Source: Bacteroidales bacterium (GTDB lineage: Bacteria; Bacteroidota; Bacteroidia; Bacteroidales; UBA932). Taken from it: a DNA stretch of 14,515 nucleotides. Shown piece after piece: positions 1 to 6,894 of this stretch. The stretch's first letter is position 1, and the number at the start of each line of letters is the position of its first letter. Under the pieces are notes generated by a model that was not told where the DNA came from, did no database searches, and was given only the letters and a program-made list of their open reading frames with translations. The DNA is taken from assembly GCA_024402115.1 (NCBI GenBank), contig JAKSJQ010000048.1, positions 1-14,515 of the forward strand, in the 5' to 3' direction. A program made the position numbers and the translations under genes.

Positions 1-2
1 TC

Positions 3-320
3 GGCTGGAGCGGTTTCAGCACTTGGTTCAGCTGACGGTGCTTCCTGCTCTGCTGGCTTCTGCTCCTCAGGCTCGAGTCTGTCCTGGCCGTGGATGCCGG
101 CCTTTGGACCGATGATGCGCTCGAGGTCAGACGAGAGGATGAGCTCCTTGTCTATGAGTTCCTGGGCCACGGCCTCGAACTCTGCCTTGTGCTCGGTAAG
201 TATCTGGTAGGTCCTGTCGTGGATCTGGTCCACGAGTTCCTTGACCTCCTGGTCTATCAGTTCTGCAGTCTTCTCGCTGTACGGCTTGGTGAGGTCGAAG
301 CCACGCGAACCTGTGCTGTC
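3..320 (-). pseudogene. ftsH: C-terminal part of FtsH beyond an in-frame TAG, running off the window edge
   Basis: Past the TAG at 321-323 the ftsH reading frame stays open for about 106 codons to the left edge. It still reads as FtsH: it opens DSTGSRGFDLTKPYSEKTAE, which matches the family's segment after the protease core, continues with charged amphipathic helices (LIDQEVKELVDQIHDRTYQI), and ends in an acidic, proline-rich tail (PEEQKPEAEQEAPSAEP). In FtsH structures this helical part packs the protease ring. With the upstream part the protein would be at least 663 residues, a normal Bacteroidetes FtsH length. There is no start codon or promoter of its own, so it would be translated only by readthrough, or it is the dead 3' end of an interrupted gene. 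The true 3' end lies outside the window. Confidence 0.8.
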
Positions 321-1991
321 CTAGAAGCTGAGGTTGCCGACCTTGTCGCGCATGCGGTAGTAAGAAACCATCGCGTAGGCCATTCTGGTAAGCCTTTCGA
401 GATCATTGAGGGCTCCTGAGCAAGGGACGCCGCGGTAGATTTCTTCGGCTACCCTACCACCCATGAGGACGCAAAGCTCGTCCAACATGTGGTTGCGATC
501 CTGGATGACGCGTTCGTCAGGAAGGTTCCAAGTGAGTCCGAGAGCCTGTCCGCGAGGGATGATGCTGACCTTGAGAACAGGGCTTGCGAAAGGAAGTACC
601 CATCCGGTGACAGCGTGTCCAGCCTCATGGTATGCTGTGAGCATCTTCTCTTCCTTGGACATGATGGTCTTGCTGCGCTCGATACCGCCGACGATGCGGT
701 CGACAGCGTCGAGGAAGTCTGTCTGGTCGATGGCGCTCTTATTCCTGCGAGCCGCGGTAAGTGCTGCCTCGTTGCAGACATTTGCAATATCAGCTCCGCT
801 GAATCCAGGGGTGTTCTTTGCGATGAGTTCCATGTCGAAGTCGCCGGCGAGCTTGAGCTTGCGGGTGTGGACTCCGAAGATTTCCTTTCTCTCATTAAGG
901 TCAGGAAGGCTCACATGGATCTGACGGTCGAAGCGACCTGCACGCATGAGTGCCTTGTCGAGGATGTCGGCACGGTTAGTTGCTGCGAGAATGATCACAC
1001 CGCTGTTCGAGCCGAAACCGTCCATCTCTGTAAGGAGCTGGTTGAGAGTATTTTCACGCTCGTCATTTGAAGAAAAGCCTGCATTCTTACCCCTTGCACG
1101 ACCTACTGCATCGATCTCGTCGATGAAGACTATGCATGGAGCTTTCTCCTTTGCCTGACGGAAGAGGTCACGAACTCGTGATGCACCCACTCCGACGAAC
1201 ATCTCCACGAAGTCAGAACCGGAGATGCTGAAGAAAGGAACGTTAGCCTCACCTGCTACGGCCTTCGCGAGAAGGGTCTTACCGGTACCCGGAGGGCCTA
1301 CGAGGAGCGCACCCTTCGGAATCTTACCTCCGAGAGCAGTGTACTTCTTAGGGTTCTTCAGGAAATCGACTATCTCGACTACCTCCTCCTTTGCGCCGTA
1401 GAGACCGGCGACATCCTTGAAGGTCACAGGATTGTCCTTCTTCTCGACTACCTTTCCGGTGGTCTTTCCGACAGCGAAGATGTTTCCGCCTCCGTTACCG
1501 TTGCCACGGCCTATGCTGCGGAACATGAACACGTACATGATGATCAGCAGGATAGGGAAAACAAGCCACTCGGCAGCCTTCGACCACATCCTGTCGTTGT
1601 TGGTCATCACTATCTTTACCTGGTCTGTCGCAGGAAGGTTCTCGTTGAGAGCACCGAACATCTCCTCAGCGTTGAAGCTGCCAGAGACGAGGAAGATAAA
1701 GTGAGGAGACTTCTTAGGAACTACGCCTCCGAACTTGGAAGCATACTTCTCGAGACTCTCCTGCTTCACGGTCACCTGACCCTTGAAGTCGTTCCTCACG
1801 AAGACTATCTCCTTGATGTCTCCTGAGTTGAACATCTGCTTCACTTCATCCCACTCAATCTTCTGTGGATTAGCACTTCCCTCCCCAGTGAACATCATGT
1901 AGACGATGATCGCCAGGAAGATCACGTACAGCCACGAGAGGTTTACGGTGAATCTTCTTATCTTAGGTTTCTTGCCTTTGTTATCTGCCAT
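321..1991 (-). CDS. ftsH: ATP-dependent zinc metalloprotease FtsH, ended early by TAG
   Basis: Membrane-anchored AAA+ protease that unfolds and degrades damaged or unassembled membrane proteins and some regulators. Domains in order: cytoplasmic N-terminus, membrane helix about 18-35, periplasmic domain, second membrane helix about 141-158, Gly/Asn linker 161-169, AAA+ module with Walker A GPPGTGKT (232-239), pore loop FVGVG (265-269), Walker B VFIDEID (288-294) and arginine-finger region (RAGRFDR, 350-356), then the protease with zinc motif HEAGH (455-459) and third zinc ligand Asp530. All catalytic residues are present. At 556 residues it is about 100 short: an in-frame TAG sits where relatives usually have Tyr (NLSF-Y-DSTG), and the frame continues intact beyond it. 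Start ATG at 1989-1991, 3 bp after the rsfS stop, so co-transcribed with rsfS. Identity is certain. Whether the TAG is real, an error, or read through is open. Confidence 0.95.
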   Translation of the reverse strand: MADNKGKKPKIRRFTVNLSWLYVIFLAIIVYMMFTGEGSANPQKIEWDEVKQMFNSGDIKEIVFVRNDFKGQVTVKQESLEKYASKFGGVVPKKSPHFIFLVSGSFNAEEMFGALNENLPATDQVKIVMTNNDRMWSKAAEWLVFPILLIIMYVFMFRSIGRGNGNGGGNIFAVGKTTGKVVEKKDNPVTFKDVAGLYGAKEEVVEIVDFLKNPKKYTALGGKIPKGALLVGPPGTGKTLLAKAVAGEANVPFFSISGSDFVEMFVGVGASRVRDLFRQAKEKAPCIVFIDEIDAVGRARGKNAGFSSNDERENTLNQLLTEMDGFGSNSGVIILAATNRADILDKALMRAGRFDRQIHVSLPDLNERKEIFGVHTRKLKLAGDFDMELIAKNTPGFSGADIANVCNEAALTAARRNKSAIDQTDFLDAVDRIVGGIERSKTIMSKEEKMLTAYHEAGHAVTGWVLPFASPVLKVSIIPRGQALGLTWNLPDERVIQDRNHMLDELCVLMGGRVAEEIYRGVPCSGALNDLERLTRMAYAMVSYYRMRDKVGNLSF

Positions 1992-1994
1992 AGG

Positions 1995-2348
1995 TTAATT
2001 TTCGTCTGTGAATTCTGTCTTCTCGGCATCTGCCCAGAGATCCTCGAGTCTGTAGAATGAACGGTAAGGAGTCTGGAACACATGAACGACTACGTCAGTA
2101 TAGTCGAGAATGATCCAGAATGCGTTCTCCTTGCCCTGAGAGCGTACCACCTTGCGGTGGAGCTTCTCGATGACGCGGTCTTCTACGTTGTCTGCAATGG
2201 CGAGCACGTTGGTGGTGCTGTCAGCGTTGCACACGATGAAATGGTCCGAAATTGCGGTACCTATCTTGGTAAGGTCGAGCGAAATCACGCCCTGGCCTTT
2301 CTTTTCGAGCATTGCGTCAGCAATGACGTTGATGATGTTTTCTTCCAA
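1995..2348 (-). CDS. rsfS: Ribosomal silencing factor RsfS (TTG start)
   Basis: Small soluble protein (117 aa, normal length) of the Iojap/DUF143 family. RsfS binds ribosomal protein uL14 and blocks 30S-50S joining, lowering translation when nutrients are short. Recognisable family segments are ISDHFIVCNADSTTNVLAIA (residues 34-53) and the C-terminal DYTDVVVHVF...FYRLEDLWADA. The start is TTG at 2346-2348. A TAA four codons upstream in frame rules out anything longer, and the next ATG (codon 13) would remove the first family-conserved helix. It is first in a two-gene transcript with ftsH. A TATATTTG box on the same strand lies about 28 bp before the start. Confidence 0.93.
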   Translation of the reverse strand: MEENIINVIADAMLEKKGQGVISLDLTKIGTAISDHFIVCNADSTTNVLAIADNVEDRVIEKLHRKVVRSQGKENAFWIILDYTDVVVHVFQTPYRSFYRLEDLWADAEKTEFTDEN

Positions 2349-2369
2349 TTTTTTATTTCGTTATTTTTG
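2338..2369 (+). promoter_or_regulatory. Putative birA-pepD-rpe promoter
   Basis: TATTTTTG at 2362-2369 matches TAnnTTTG exactly. TTTT at 2338-2341, 20 bp upstream, is a 3-of-4 match to the TTTG -33 box, and it falls inside the first codons of the divergent rsfS. Predicted start near 2376, with a leader of about 23 nt to the birA ATG. Inferred from consensus only. Confidence 0.5.
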
Positions 2370-2375
2370 CAATTA

Positions 2376-2383
2376 CAAATATA
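2376..2383 (-). promoter_or_regulatory. Putative Bacteroidetes -7 promoter box for rsfS-ftsH
   Basis: Read on the minus strand this is TATATTTG, an exact match to the TAnnTTTG -7 consensus of Bacteroides primary-sigma promoters. It would start transcription near 2369-2370, giving a 5' leader of about 20 nt before the TTG of rsfS. A matching -33 TTTG is not clear (only TTTC or TTGG nearby). It is 6 bp from the opposite-strand box of birA. Confidence 0.5.
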
Positions 2384-2398
2384 ACAATTTTCGAACCA

Positions 2399-3031
2399 AT
2401 GAAAAGAGGCTGGAACATTATATGGCATAAAGAATTGGATTCTACCAATTCGGAGGCGGAAAGATGGCTTTCAGAGGGCCAGAATGGCAGTGTTGACATT
2501 TTGTCAGTCATTGCGGCATGGAGTCAGACGGCTGGCCGTGGGCAGGGTGATCACAAGTGGCATTCGGCACCTGGAGAGAACCTCACATTCACCGTCGTGG
2601 AGCAGTACGAAAAGGGTCAGATGGAGGCTAGGAATCAGTCCCGGATAAGTTGGGGAACAGCCCTCGCCGTGGTGGATTATCTGGGCTCGAAAGGAGTTGA
2701 AGCAAAGATTAAACTACCTAATGATATCTATGTAGGTAACAAGAAGATATGTGGATTGCTGATTAAACTGAAAGTCAGGGAGAAGGACGTGCTTGACTCG
2801 ATCATCGGTATCGGACTCGACATCAATGAAACGGACTTCCCTGCCGACCTTCCGAACCCTATTTCGCTGAGGATGGCGGTCGCTGCCAACGAAGCCGTGA
2901 GCCCGGATGAAATCCCATCCTACAATCTTGAGAAGGAGCTTGAAATTTTCATGGATTATCTTAGTTCAAGATTAGATTTATCACTATCTTTGTCTGATAT
3001 AGAAAAAGACTTTAACAGCAGATTACGATGA
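2399..3031 (+). CDS. birA: Biotin--[acetyl-CoA-carboxylase] ligase, catalytic domain only
   Basis: Activates biotin with ATP to biotinyl-AMP and attaches it to the lysine of biotin carrier domains such as acetyl-CoA carboxylase BCCP. Visible motifs: DSTN (14-17), the adenylate-binding glycine loop AGRGQGDHKW (45-54), KLPNDIYVGNKKICGLL (105-121), which contains the biotin-pocket lysine, and GIGLDINE (137-144). There is no N-terminal helix-turn-helix, so it is a group I ligase and not an E. coli-type repressor. At 210 aa it ends right after the central domain (...FNSRLR); the usual SH3-like C-terminal domain of about 40-50 residues is absent. Its TGA overlaps the pepD ATG (ATGA). The glycine loop also differs from the E. 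coli GRGRRGRKW form. Identity is firm; activity without the C-terminal domain is not assured. Confidence 0.9.
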   Translation: MKRGWNIIWHKELDSTNSEAERWLSEGQNGSVDILSVIAAWSQTAGRGQGDHKWHSAPGENLTFTVVEQYEKGQMEARNQSRISWGTALAVVDYLGSKGVEAKIKLPNDIYVGNKKICGLLIKLKVREKDVLDSIIGIGLDINETDFPADLPNPISLRMAVAANEAVSPDEIPSYNLEKELEIFMDYLSSRLDLSLSLSDIEKDFNSRLR

Positions 3032-4464
3032 ACGCAAGCAATGTTCTTGAGATCTTCAAGGAGATAACCACCATACCTCGCGAATCTGGTCATGAGGAGC
3101 AGATCGTGAAGTGGCTTCAGGACTTCGCAGCCAAGCATGGTCTCGACTGCAAGACTGACGAAGCCGGAAACGTAGTGATCACGAAGGAAGCGACTCCTGG
3201 AAAGGAGGATGTCCCTACCATAGTGCTTCAGTCGCATAGCGACATGGTATGCGAGAAGACAGCCGGTTCCAGCCACGACTTCACCAAGGATCCTATTCCA
3301 TATGTGATCGAAGACGGTTGGATGGTCTCTCATGAGACTACTCTCGGAGCAGATTGCGGCATCGGTATGGCTGCTGCGCTCGAACTTCTCGTAAATGACG
3401 ACCCTACCGGCAAGATCGAGGCCCTCTTCACCGTTTCTGAGGAGACTGGACTTGACGGCGCGATGGCTCTCAAGCCAGGCTTCATCACAGGAAAGACCCT
3501 CATCAACCTCGATTCTGAGGACGAAGGACAGATATTCGTCGGTTGTGCAGGCGGTCTTGACACGACTGCGAAGTTCAGCTATAAGGAAGAGGACATTGAG
3601 CCTGACAGCGTAGTCGTGGAGATCACTATCGGAGGCTGCATTGGTGGACACAGCGGTGATGACATCAACAGGGGACGCGCAAGTGCGGTGAAGCTTCTTG
3701 CTAACCTTCTCTACGACCTCCTTCCTCTCGGATATCAGATCATCAGCATAGACGGCGGAAACAAGCGCAATGCGATCGCACGCGATGCACGTGTCGAGAT
3801 CGCCCTTTCGGAAGAGCTCGTGGACGAGTGTCTCGAGACCGTGGATGAGTTCAGGGATGCCATGCTCGAGGTCTATGGATCAAGAGAAAAGAACTTAAGA
3901 CTCATGGCGACCGTTTCTCCGGTGGAGGACGATATGGTGGCCATGGACAAGGATACTGCGAACAATCTCGTCATTGCCCTTGCCGCTGCTCCTCACGGAG
4001 TGCTTGCGATGAGCCAGGAGATCGCTAACTTCGTGGAGACCTCGACCAACCTCGCATCAGTGAAGATGACAGAGCCGGGCATCATCCGCATCGGAACCAG
4101 CCAGCGCAGCTGCATCAAGGCGGCTCGTCGTTCGGCCGGAAGAAAGGTCGAGGCCTGCTTCGTACAGGCCGGCGCAAATGTCGAGCATGAGTCCGAGTAT
4201 CCGGGTTGGGCACCGGCAAGTGAATCAGCAATACGCGATGCATGCGTTGCTTCATATAAGAAACTCTTCGGAACTGATCCTAAGGTACTTGCAATTCACG
4301 CAGGACTCGAGTGTGGACTCTTTACAGAGACCTATCCGGGCCTTGATATGATCTCCGTAGGACCTACTCTTCGCGGTGTTCATGCACCTGGCGAGAGACT
4401 CGAAATCGCATCGCTCGACAAGTTTGTACTCCTTCTTACTGACCTCGTAACTAATTTCAGATAA
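3028..4464 (+). CDS. pepD: Aminoacyl-histidine dipeptidase PepD (M20C)
   Basis: Cytosolic zinc dipeptidase that splits Xaa-His and other unblocked dipeptides. 478 aa, full length. Metal-site motifs in order: SHSDMVCEK with His70 and Asp72, TTLGADCGIG with bridging Asp109, TVSEETG with the catalytic and metal-binding Glu138-Glu139, NLDSEDEG with Asp162, CAGG (173-176), and GVHAPGERLE near the C-terminus with His452. The dimerisation lid domain lies between, roughly 185-390. Most relatives have Asn where this one has Cys110 (GADNGIG to GADCGIG). The start overlaps the birA stop (ATGA) and its TAA overlaps the rpe ATG (TAATG), which suggests translational coupling through the three genes. Confidence 0.93.
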   Translation: MNASNVLEIFKEITTIPRESGHEEQIVKWLQDFAAKHGLDCKTDEAGNVVITKEATPGKEDVPTIVLQSHSDMVCEKTAGSSHDFTKDPIPYVIEDGWMVSHETTLGADCGIGMAAALELLVNDDPTGKIEALFTVSEETGLDGAMALKPGFITGKTLINLDSEDEGQIFVGCAGGLDTTAKFSYKEEDIEPDSVVVEITIGGCIGGHSGDDINRGRASAVKLLANLLYDLLPLGYQIISIDGGNKRNAIARDARVEIALSEELVDECLETVDEFRDAMLEVYGSREKNLRLMATVSPVEDDMVAMDKDTANNLVIALAAAPHGVLAMSQEIANFVETSTNLASVKMTEPGIIRIGTSQRSCIKAARRSAGRKVEACFVQAGANVEHESEYPGWAPASESAIRDACVASYKKLFGTDPKVLAIHAGLECGLFTETYPGLDMISVGPTLRGVHAPGERLEIASLDKFVLLLTDLVTNFR

Positions 4465-5102
4465 TGGTAAAGATTGCACCTTCGATGCTTGCCGCCGACT
4501 TCCTCCACCTGAGCGAGAGCGCGGACATCGTGAACAGATATGCTGACATTTTCCACCTTGACATCATGGACGGCAAGTTCGTCCCTAACATCTCCTTCGG
4601 CTTCCCTGTCGTGGAGGCAATCGCCAAGGTAGCGAAGCGTCCGATGGACGTGCACCTTATGATCCAGCACCCTCAGGTGTATGTCGAGCGATTCGCGGCG
4701 ACCGGTGCGAAGATGATAAGCTTCCACCTCGAGGCTGTGCATGATCCAGAGCCTGTGCTCGGACTTATCAAGAACAACGGATGCAAGGCTGGTCTCGTGA
4801 TCAATCCGGACAAGCCTGTGGAGTCGCTCTTCCCATATCTCGAGGAATGTGACTACATCCTTCTCATGTCAGTGTTCGCAGGATTCGGAGGACAGAAGTT
4901 CATCGAGGAGACCTACGACAGGATCCGTACTCTCAAGGCAGAGATCGTAAGGCGCGGCCTCAAGACCCAGATCGAGATCGACGGTGGCGTGAGCCCTGCA
5001 AATGCAAAGCTCCTCGCAGAGGCAGGTGCCGATATTCTTGTGGCTGGAAGTGCAGTGTTCAAGAGCGAGAATCCTCGCGAGACTATCGCCTCGATGCGTT
5101 AA
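4464..5102 (+). CDS. rpe: Ribulose-phosphate 3-epimerase
   Basis: Interconverts D-ribulose 5-phosphate and D-xylulose 5-phosphate in the non-oxidative pentose phosphate pathway. A TIM barrel of 212 aa, normal length. Visible active-site residues: Ser7 in APSML, His31 and Asp33 in HLDIMDG, His64 in DVHLMI, and Asp173 in EIDGGV; the histidines and aspartates are the expected metal ligands and acid/base pair. The phosphate loop reads SVFAGFGGQKF (136-146), where many relatives have NPGFGGQ. Its ATG shares one base with the pepD stop, so it is the last gene of the birA-pepD-rpe operon. Its final 20 bp (5083-5102) lie opposite the end of dnaA, with no terminator hairpin between the two genes. Confidence 0.95.
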   Translation: MVKIAPSMLAADFLHLSESADIVNRYADIFHLDIMDGKFVPNISFGFPVVEAIAKVAKRPMDVHLMIQHPQVYVERFAATGAKMISFHLEAVHDPEPVLGLIKNNGCKAGLVINPDKPVESLFPYLEECDYILLMSVFAGFGGQKFIEETYDRIRTLKAEIVRRGLKTQIEIDGGVSPANAKLLAEAGADILVAGSAVFKSENPRETIASMR

Positions 5103-6504
5103 GCATCTTTTCTATATCAGTGACATACTGCTTGAATACCCTGTCCGTGGTCATCAGATCCTGGACAGTGGTGCATGCGTGTAGCACTGTCGCATGATCC
5201 TTTCCGCCGCTCTCTGCGCCGATGGTAGAGAGTGAGCAGCTGATGAGGTTTCTCGACATGTACATCGAGATCTGGCGAGCCTGCACGATCTGGCGCTTGC
5301 GTGAATTGGAGATGAGCTGCTCCTTCGTGAGGTTGAAGTATTCGCATACGACCTTCTGGACCTTGTCGATGGTGAGTTCGTTCTTCTCCTCGGACACGAT
5401 CTTGCCTGTGATCTTCTCGGCGAGTTCCACGGTGATTGGCTGATGTGCAAGGGTCGCATTCGCAATGAGCGAAATGAGCGCACCCTCGAGCTCGCGGAAG
5501 TTGCTCTTTACCCTTGTGGCAAGGTAGACGAGCACCTCCTCGTCAAGCACCACTCCTTCCCTCTCGCACTTCGATTTGAGCATCGCGAGGCGGGTCGTAT
5601 AGTCCGGAGCCTGGAGTTCGACCGAAAGTCCCCATTTGAGCCTAGAAAGAAGCCTTTCCTCGAAGTTCTGAAGGTCTACAGGAGCACGATCAGAGGTGAA
5701 GATGAGCTGCTTGCCGCTCTGGTGGAGATAATTGAAGATGTGGAAGAAGGCGTTCTGAGCACCTGGTGAGGCAAGTTCCTGGATGTCATCCACGATCAGC
5801 ACGTCCATCTTCTGGTAGAATGCGAGGAAGTCAACGAGCTTGTTCTTCACGTTCACTGCGTCCATGTACTGGGTCTTGAACCTGTTCGCAGGCACGTAGA
5901 GTACCACGAGCTCAGGGAACTGCTCCTTGACCGCGATACCTATCGACTGCGCTATATGGGTCTTTCCGAGACCTGGACCACCGAAGAGGAAGAGAGGGTT
6001 GAAGGATGTCTTACCCGGATACAATGCGATATTCTTGCCGGCGTTCACGGCCATCTTGTTACACTCGCCCTCGATGAGGTTGCGGAAACAGTAGTTCCTG
6101 TTCAGCTGCGGGTTGATCTGGATGCGTGCGACACCTGGATACACGAATGGGCCAGGGTTGCCGGATGGTGAATATGTAGGTACGGAGATCGACTTGTTGG
6201 TAGGCTCCTTGCCAGGAGCTGCAGGAAACTCCATCGCTCCCCTGTTGACTACAGGACGCACGCGATAGTAGAGCTGTACGTCAGAACCGATCTCCCTCTT
6301 GAGGACCTTGGTGATCACGTCGAGGAAGTAGGTCTCGAGATAGTCGCGGAAGAAATCGGTAGGCACCTCGAGGGTAAGCTTGTTCTCGACCAGGCTCAGA
6401 GCCTTGAGCGGCTTGAACCAAGTCTTAAACTGGTCAGGTTCAACGATGTTCTCAATTACCTTGAGACACTTGTCCCAGACCACTATGTGCCTGTCTTGTA
6501 ACAT
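5083..6504 (-). CDS. dnaA: Chromosomal replication initiator DnaA
   Basis: ATP-dependent initiator that binds DnaA boxes and opens oriC. I take the ATG at 6502-6504 (473 aa, MLQDRHIVVWDKC), because family members begin just before this VVW..CL segment. A TTG 14 codons further up (6544-6546) is in frame but overlaps the only promoter-like box. Domain I about 1-85; a short flexible linker rich in Pro, Ser and Asn about 86-130; AAA+ domain with Walker A GGPGLGKTH (175-183), Walker B LIVDDIQ (236-242) and box VII arginine finger FEERLLSRLKWG (281-292); DNA-binding domain IV ending in GGKDHATVLHACTTV (433-447). Ends in TAG. It converges on rpe with a 20 bp overlap. The family is certain; the start is likely. 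Confidence 0.94.
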   Translation of the reverse strand: MLQDRHIVVWDKCLKVIENIVEPDQFKTWFKPLKALSLVENKLTLEVPTDFFRDYLETYFLDVITKVLKREIGSDVQLYYRVRPVVNRGAMEFPAAPGKEPTNKSISVPTYSPSGNPGPFVYPGVARIQINPQLNRNYCFRNLIEGECNKMAVNAGKNIALYPGKTSFNPLFLFGGPGLGKTHIAQSIGIAVKEQFPELVVLYVPANRFKTQYMDAVNVKNKLVDFLAFYQKMDVLIVDDIQELASPGAQNAFFHIFNYLHQSGKQLIFTSDRAPVDLQNFEERLLSRLKWGLSVELQAPDYTTRLAMLKSKCEREGVVLDEEVLVYLATRVKSNFRELEGALISLIANATLAHQPITVELAEKITGKIVSEEKNELTIDKVQKVVCEYFNLTKEQLISNSRKRQIVQARQISMYMSRNLISCSLSTIGAESGGKDHATVLHACTTVQDLMTTDRVFKQYVTDIEKMLNASRR

Positions 6505-6543
6505 ATCGATTTCGGGGATACTCTTGAGTGAGTTTCTATAATG

Positions 6544-6551
6544 CAAATGTG
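6544..6551 (-). promoter_or_regulatory. dnaA: Weak putative -7 box for dnaA
   Basis: Minus-strand CACATTTG differs from TAnnTTTG by one base. It would start transcription around 6537, giving a leader of about 33 nt to the chosen ATG. No good -33 box is visible; the upstream DNA is T-rich. It is the best candidate in the gap, but weak. Confidence 0.25.
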
Positions 6552-6687
6552 AGGAAAAAAAACTAATAAAAAATTTAGTTTTCTATTGCATATTTAATTT
6601 TTTGTGCATCCCCAAAGCGGAAGTTTTGCTTGCTCTTGTTGATTTTTAATTAATTGATAATCAAGTATTTAAAAACTCAAGGTCAAG

Positions 6688-6709
6688 AAAAACTCATTGA
6701 GAATCAATG
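6688..6709 (-). terminator. Weak terminator-like hairpin after the amidase gene
   Basis: On the minus strand, CATTGA-TTC-TCAATG (6709 down to 6695) is followed after two bases by TTTTT (6692-6688). The 6 bp stem has only two G/C pairs, so termination would be inefficient. Its position, about 80 bp past the amidase frame and before dnaA, fits a partial terminator. Confidence 0.3.
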
Positions 6710-6786
6710 GCTTTCTAATTTTGAAAGATTATAAATAAGCCATTTCGCGATTTTTCTGCAACTGAGCGTATCTGAGGGCAAAAAAA

Positions 6787-6894
6787 TCAAGGTCGCCTTC
6801 CCCAGAAAGTGAATCTTTCGTCTTCGATTTTGACCATGAATGCATCAGGAAATTTCTTTGCAGCTTCCCTGAATTCTTTCTTCAGTTCCTCTTC
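6787..6894 (-). pseudogene. Last 35 codons of the amidase SPOR-like domain, beyond an in-frame TAA
   Basis: Directly past the TAA at 6895-6897, in the same frame, 35 sense codons run to a TGA at 6787-6789. They read EEELKKEFREAAKKF, then PDAFMVKIEDERFTFWG. The pattern helix, then F-P-D-A-F-hydrophobic-hydrophobic, is how SPOR-like domains of Bacteroidetes amidases usually finish, so this is the natural end of the same protein. There is no start codon at its head. Either the TAA is a real nonsense change (GAA to TAA is one base), a sequence error, or it is read through. Confidence 0.72.

Larger units (their letters stand above)
6505..6786. other. AT-rich gap upstream of dnaA with several short dyads
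   Basis: About 280 bp between the end of the amidase frame and dnaA, clearly more AT-rich than the flanking genes and without a credible ORF. It holds several perfect inverted repeats: AAAACTAA/TTAGTTTT (6559-6566, 6575-6582), palindrome TTGATAATCAA (6654-6664), CATTGA-GAA-TCAATG (6695-6709), CTTTC/GAAAG (6711-6715, 6723-6727) and AATGGCTT/AAGCCATT (6706-6713, 6737-6744). The last two share bases and cannot form together. I looked for DnaA boxes (TTATNCACA) and found only 7-of-9 matches (6548-6556 and near 6604-6612), so I do not call an origin. It probably holds the dnaA promoter and the 3' end of the amidase transcript. Confidence 0.6.

Noticed and set aside
321..323. Reassignment of TAG to an amino acid in this organism
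   Set aside because: dnaA ends naturally at a TAG, beyond which the frame would run antisense through rpe, and the amidase is interrupted by TAA, not TAG. One recoded codon cannot explain the pattern.
6505..6546. Longer DnaA start at the TTG 6544-6546
   Set aside because: The extra 14 residues do not resemble DnaA, the TTG overlaps the only promoter-like box, and the ATG at 6502-6504 fits the family N-terminus.
6505..6786. Chromosomal origin oriC
   Set aside because: No cluster of DnaA boxes; the best sites match only 7 of 9 positions. Nearness to dnaA and AT richness are not enough.
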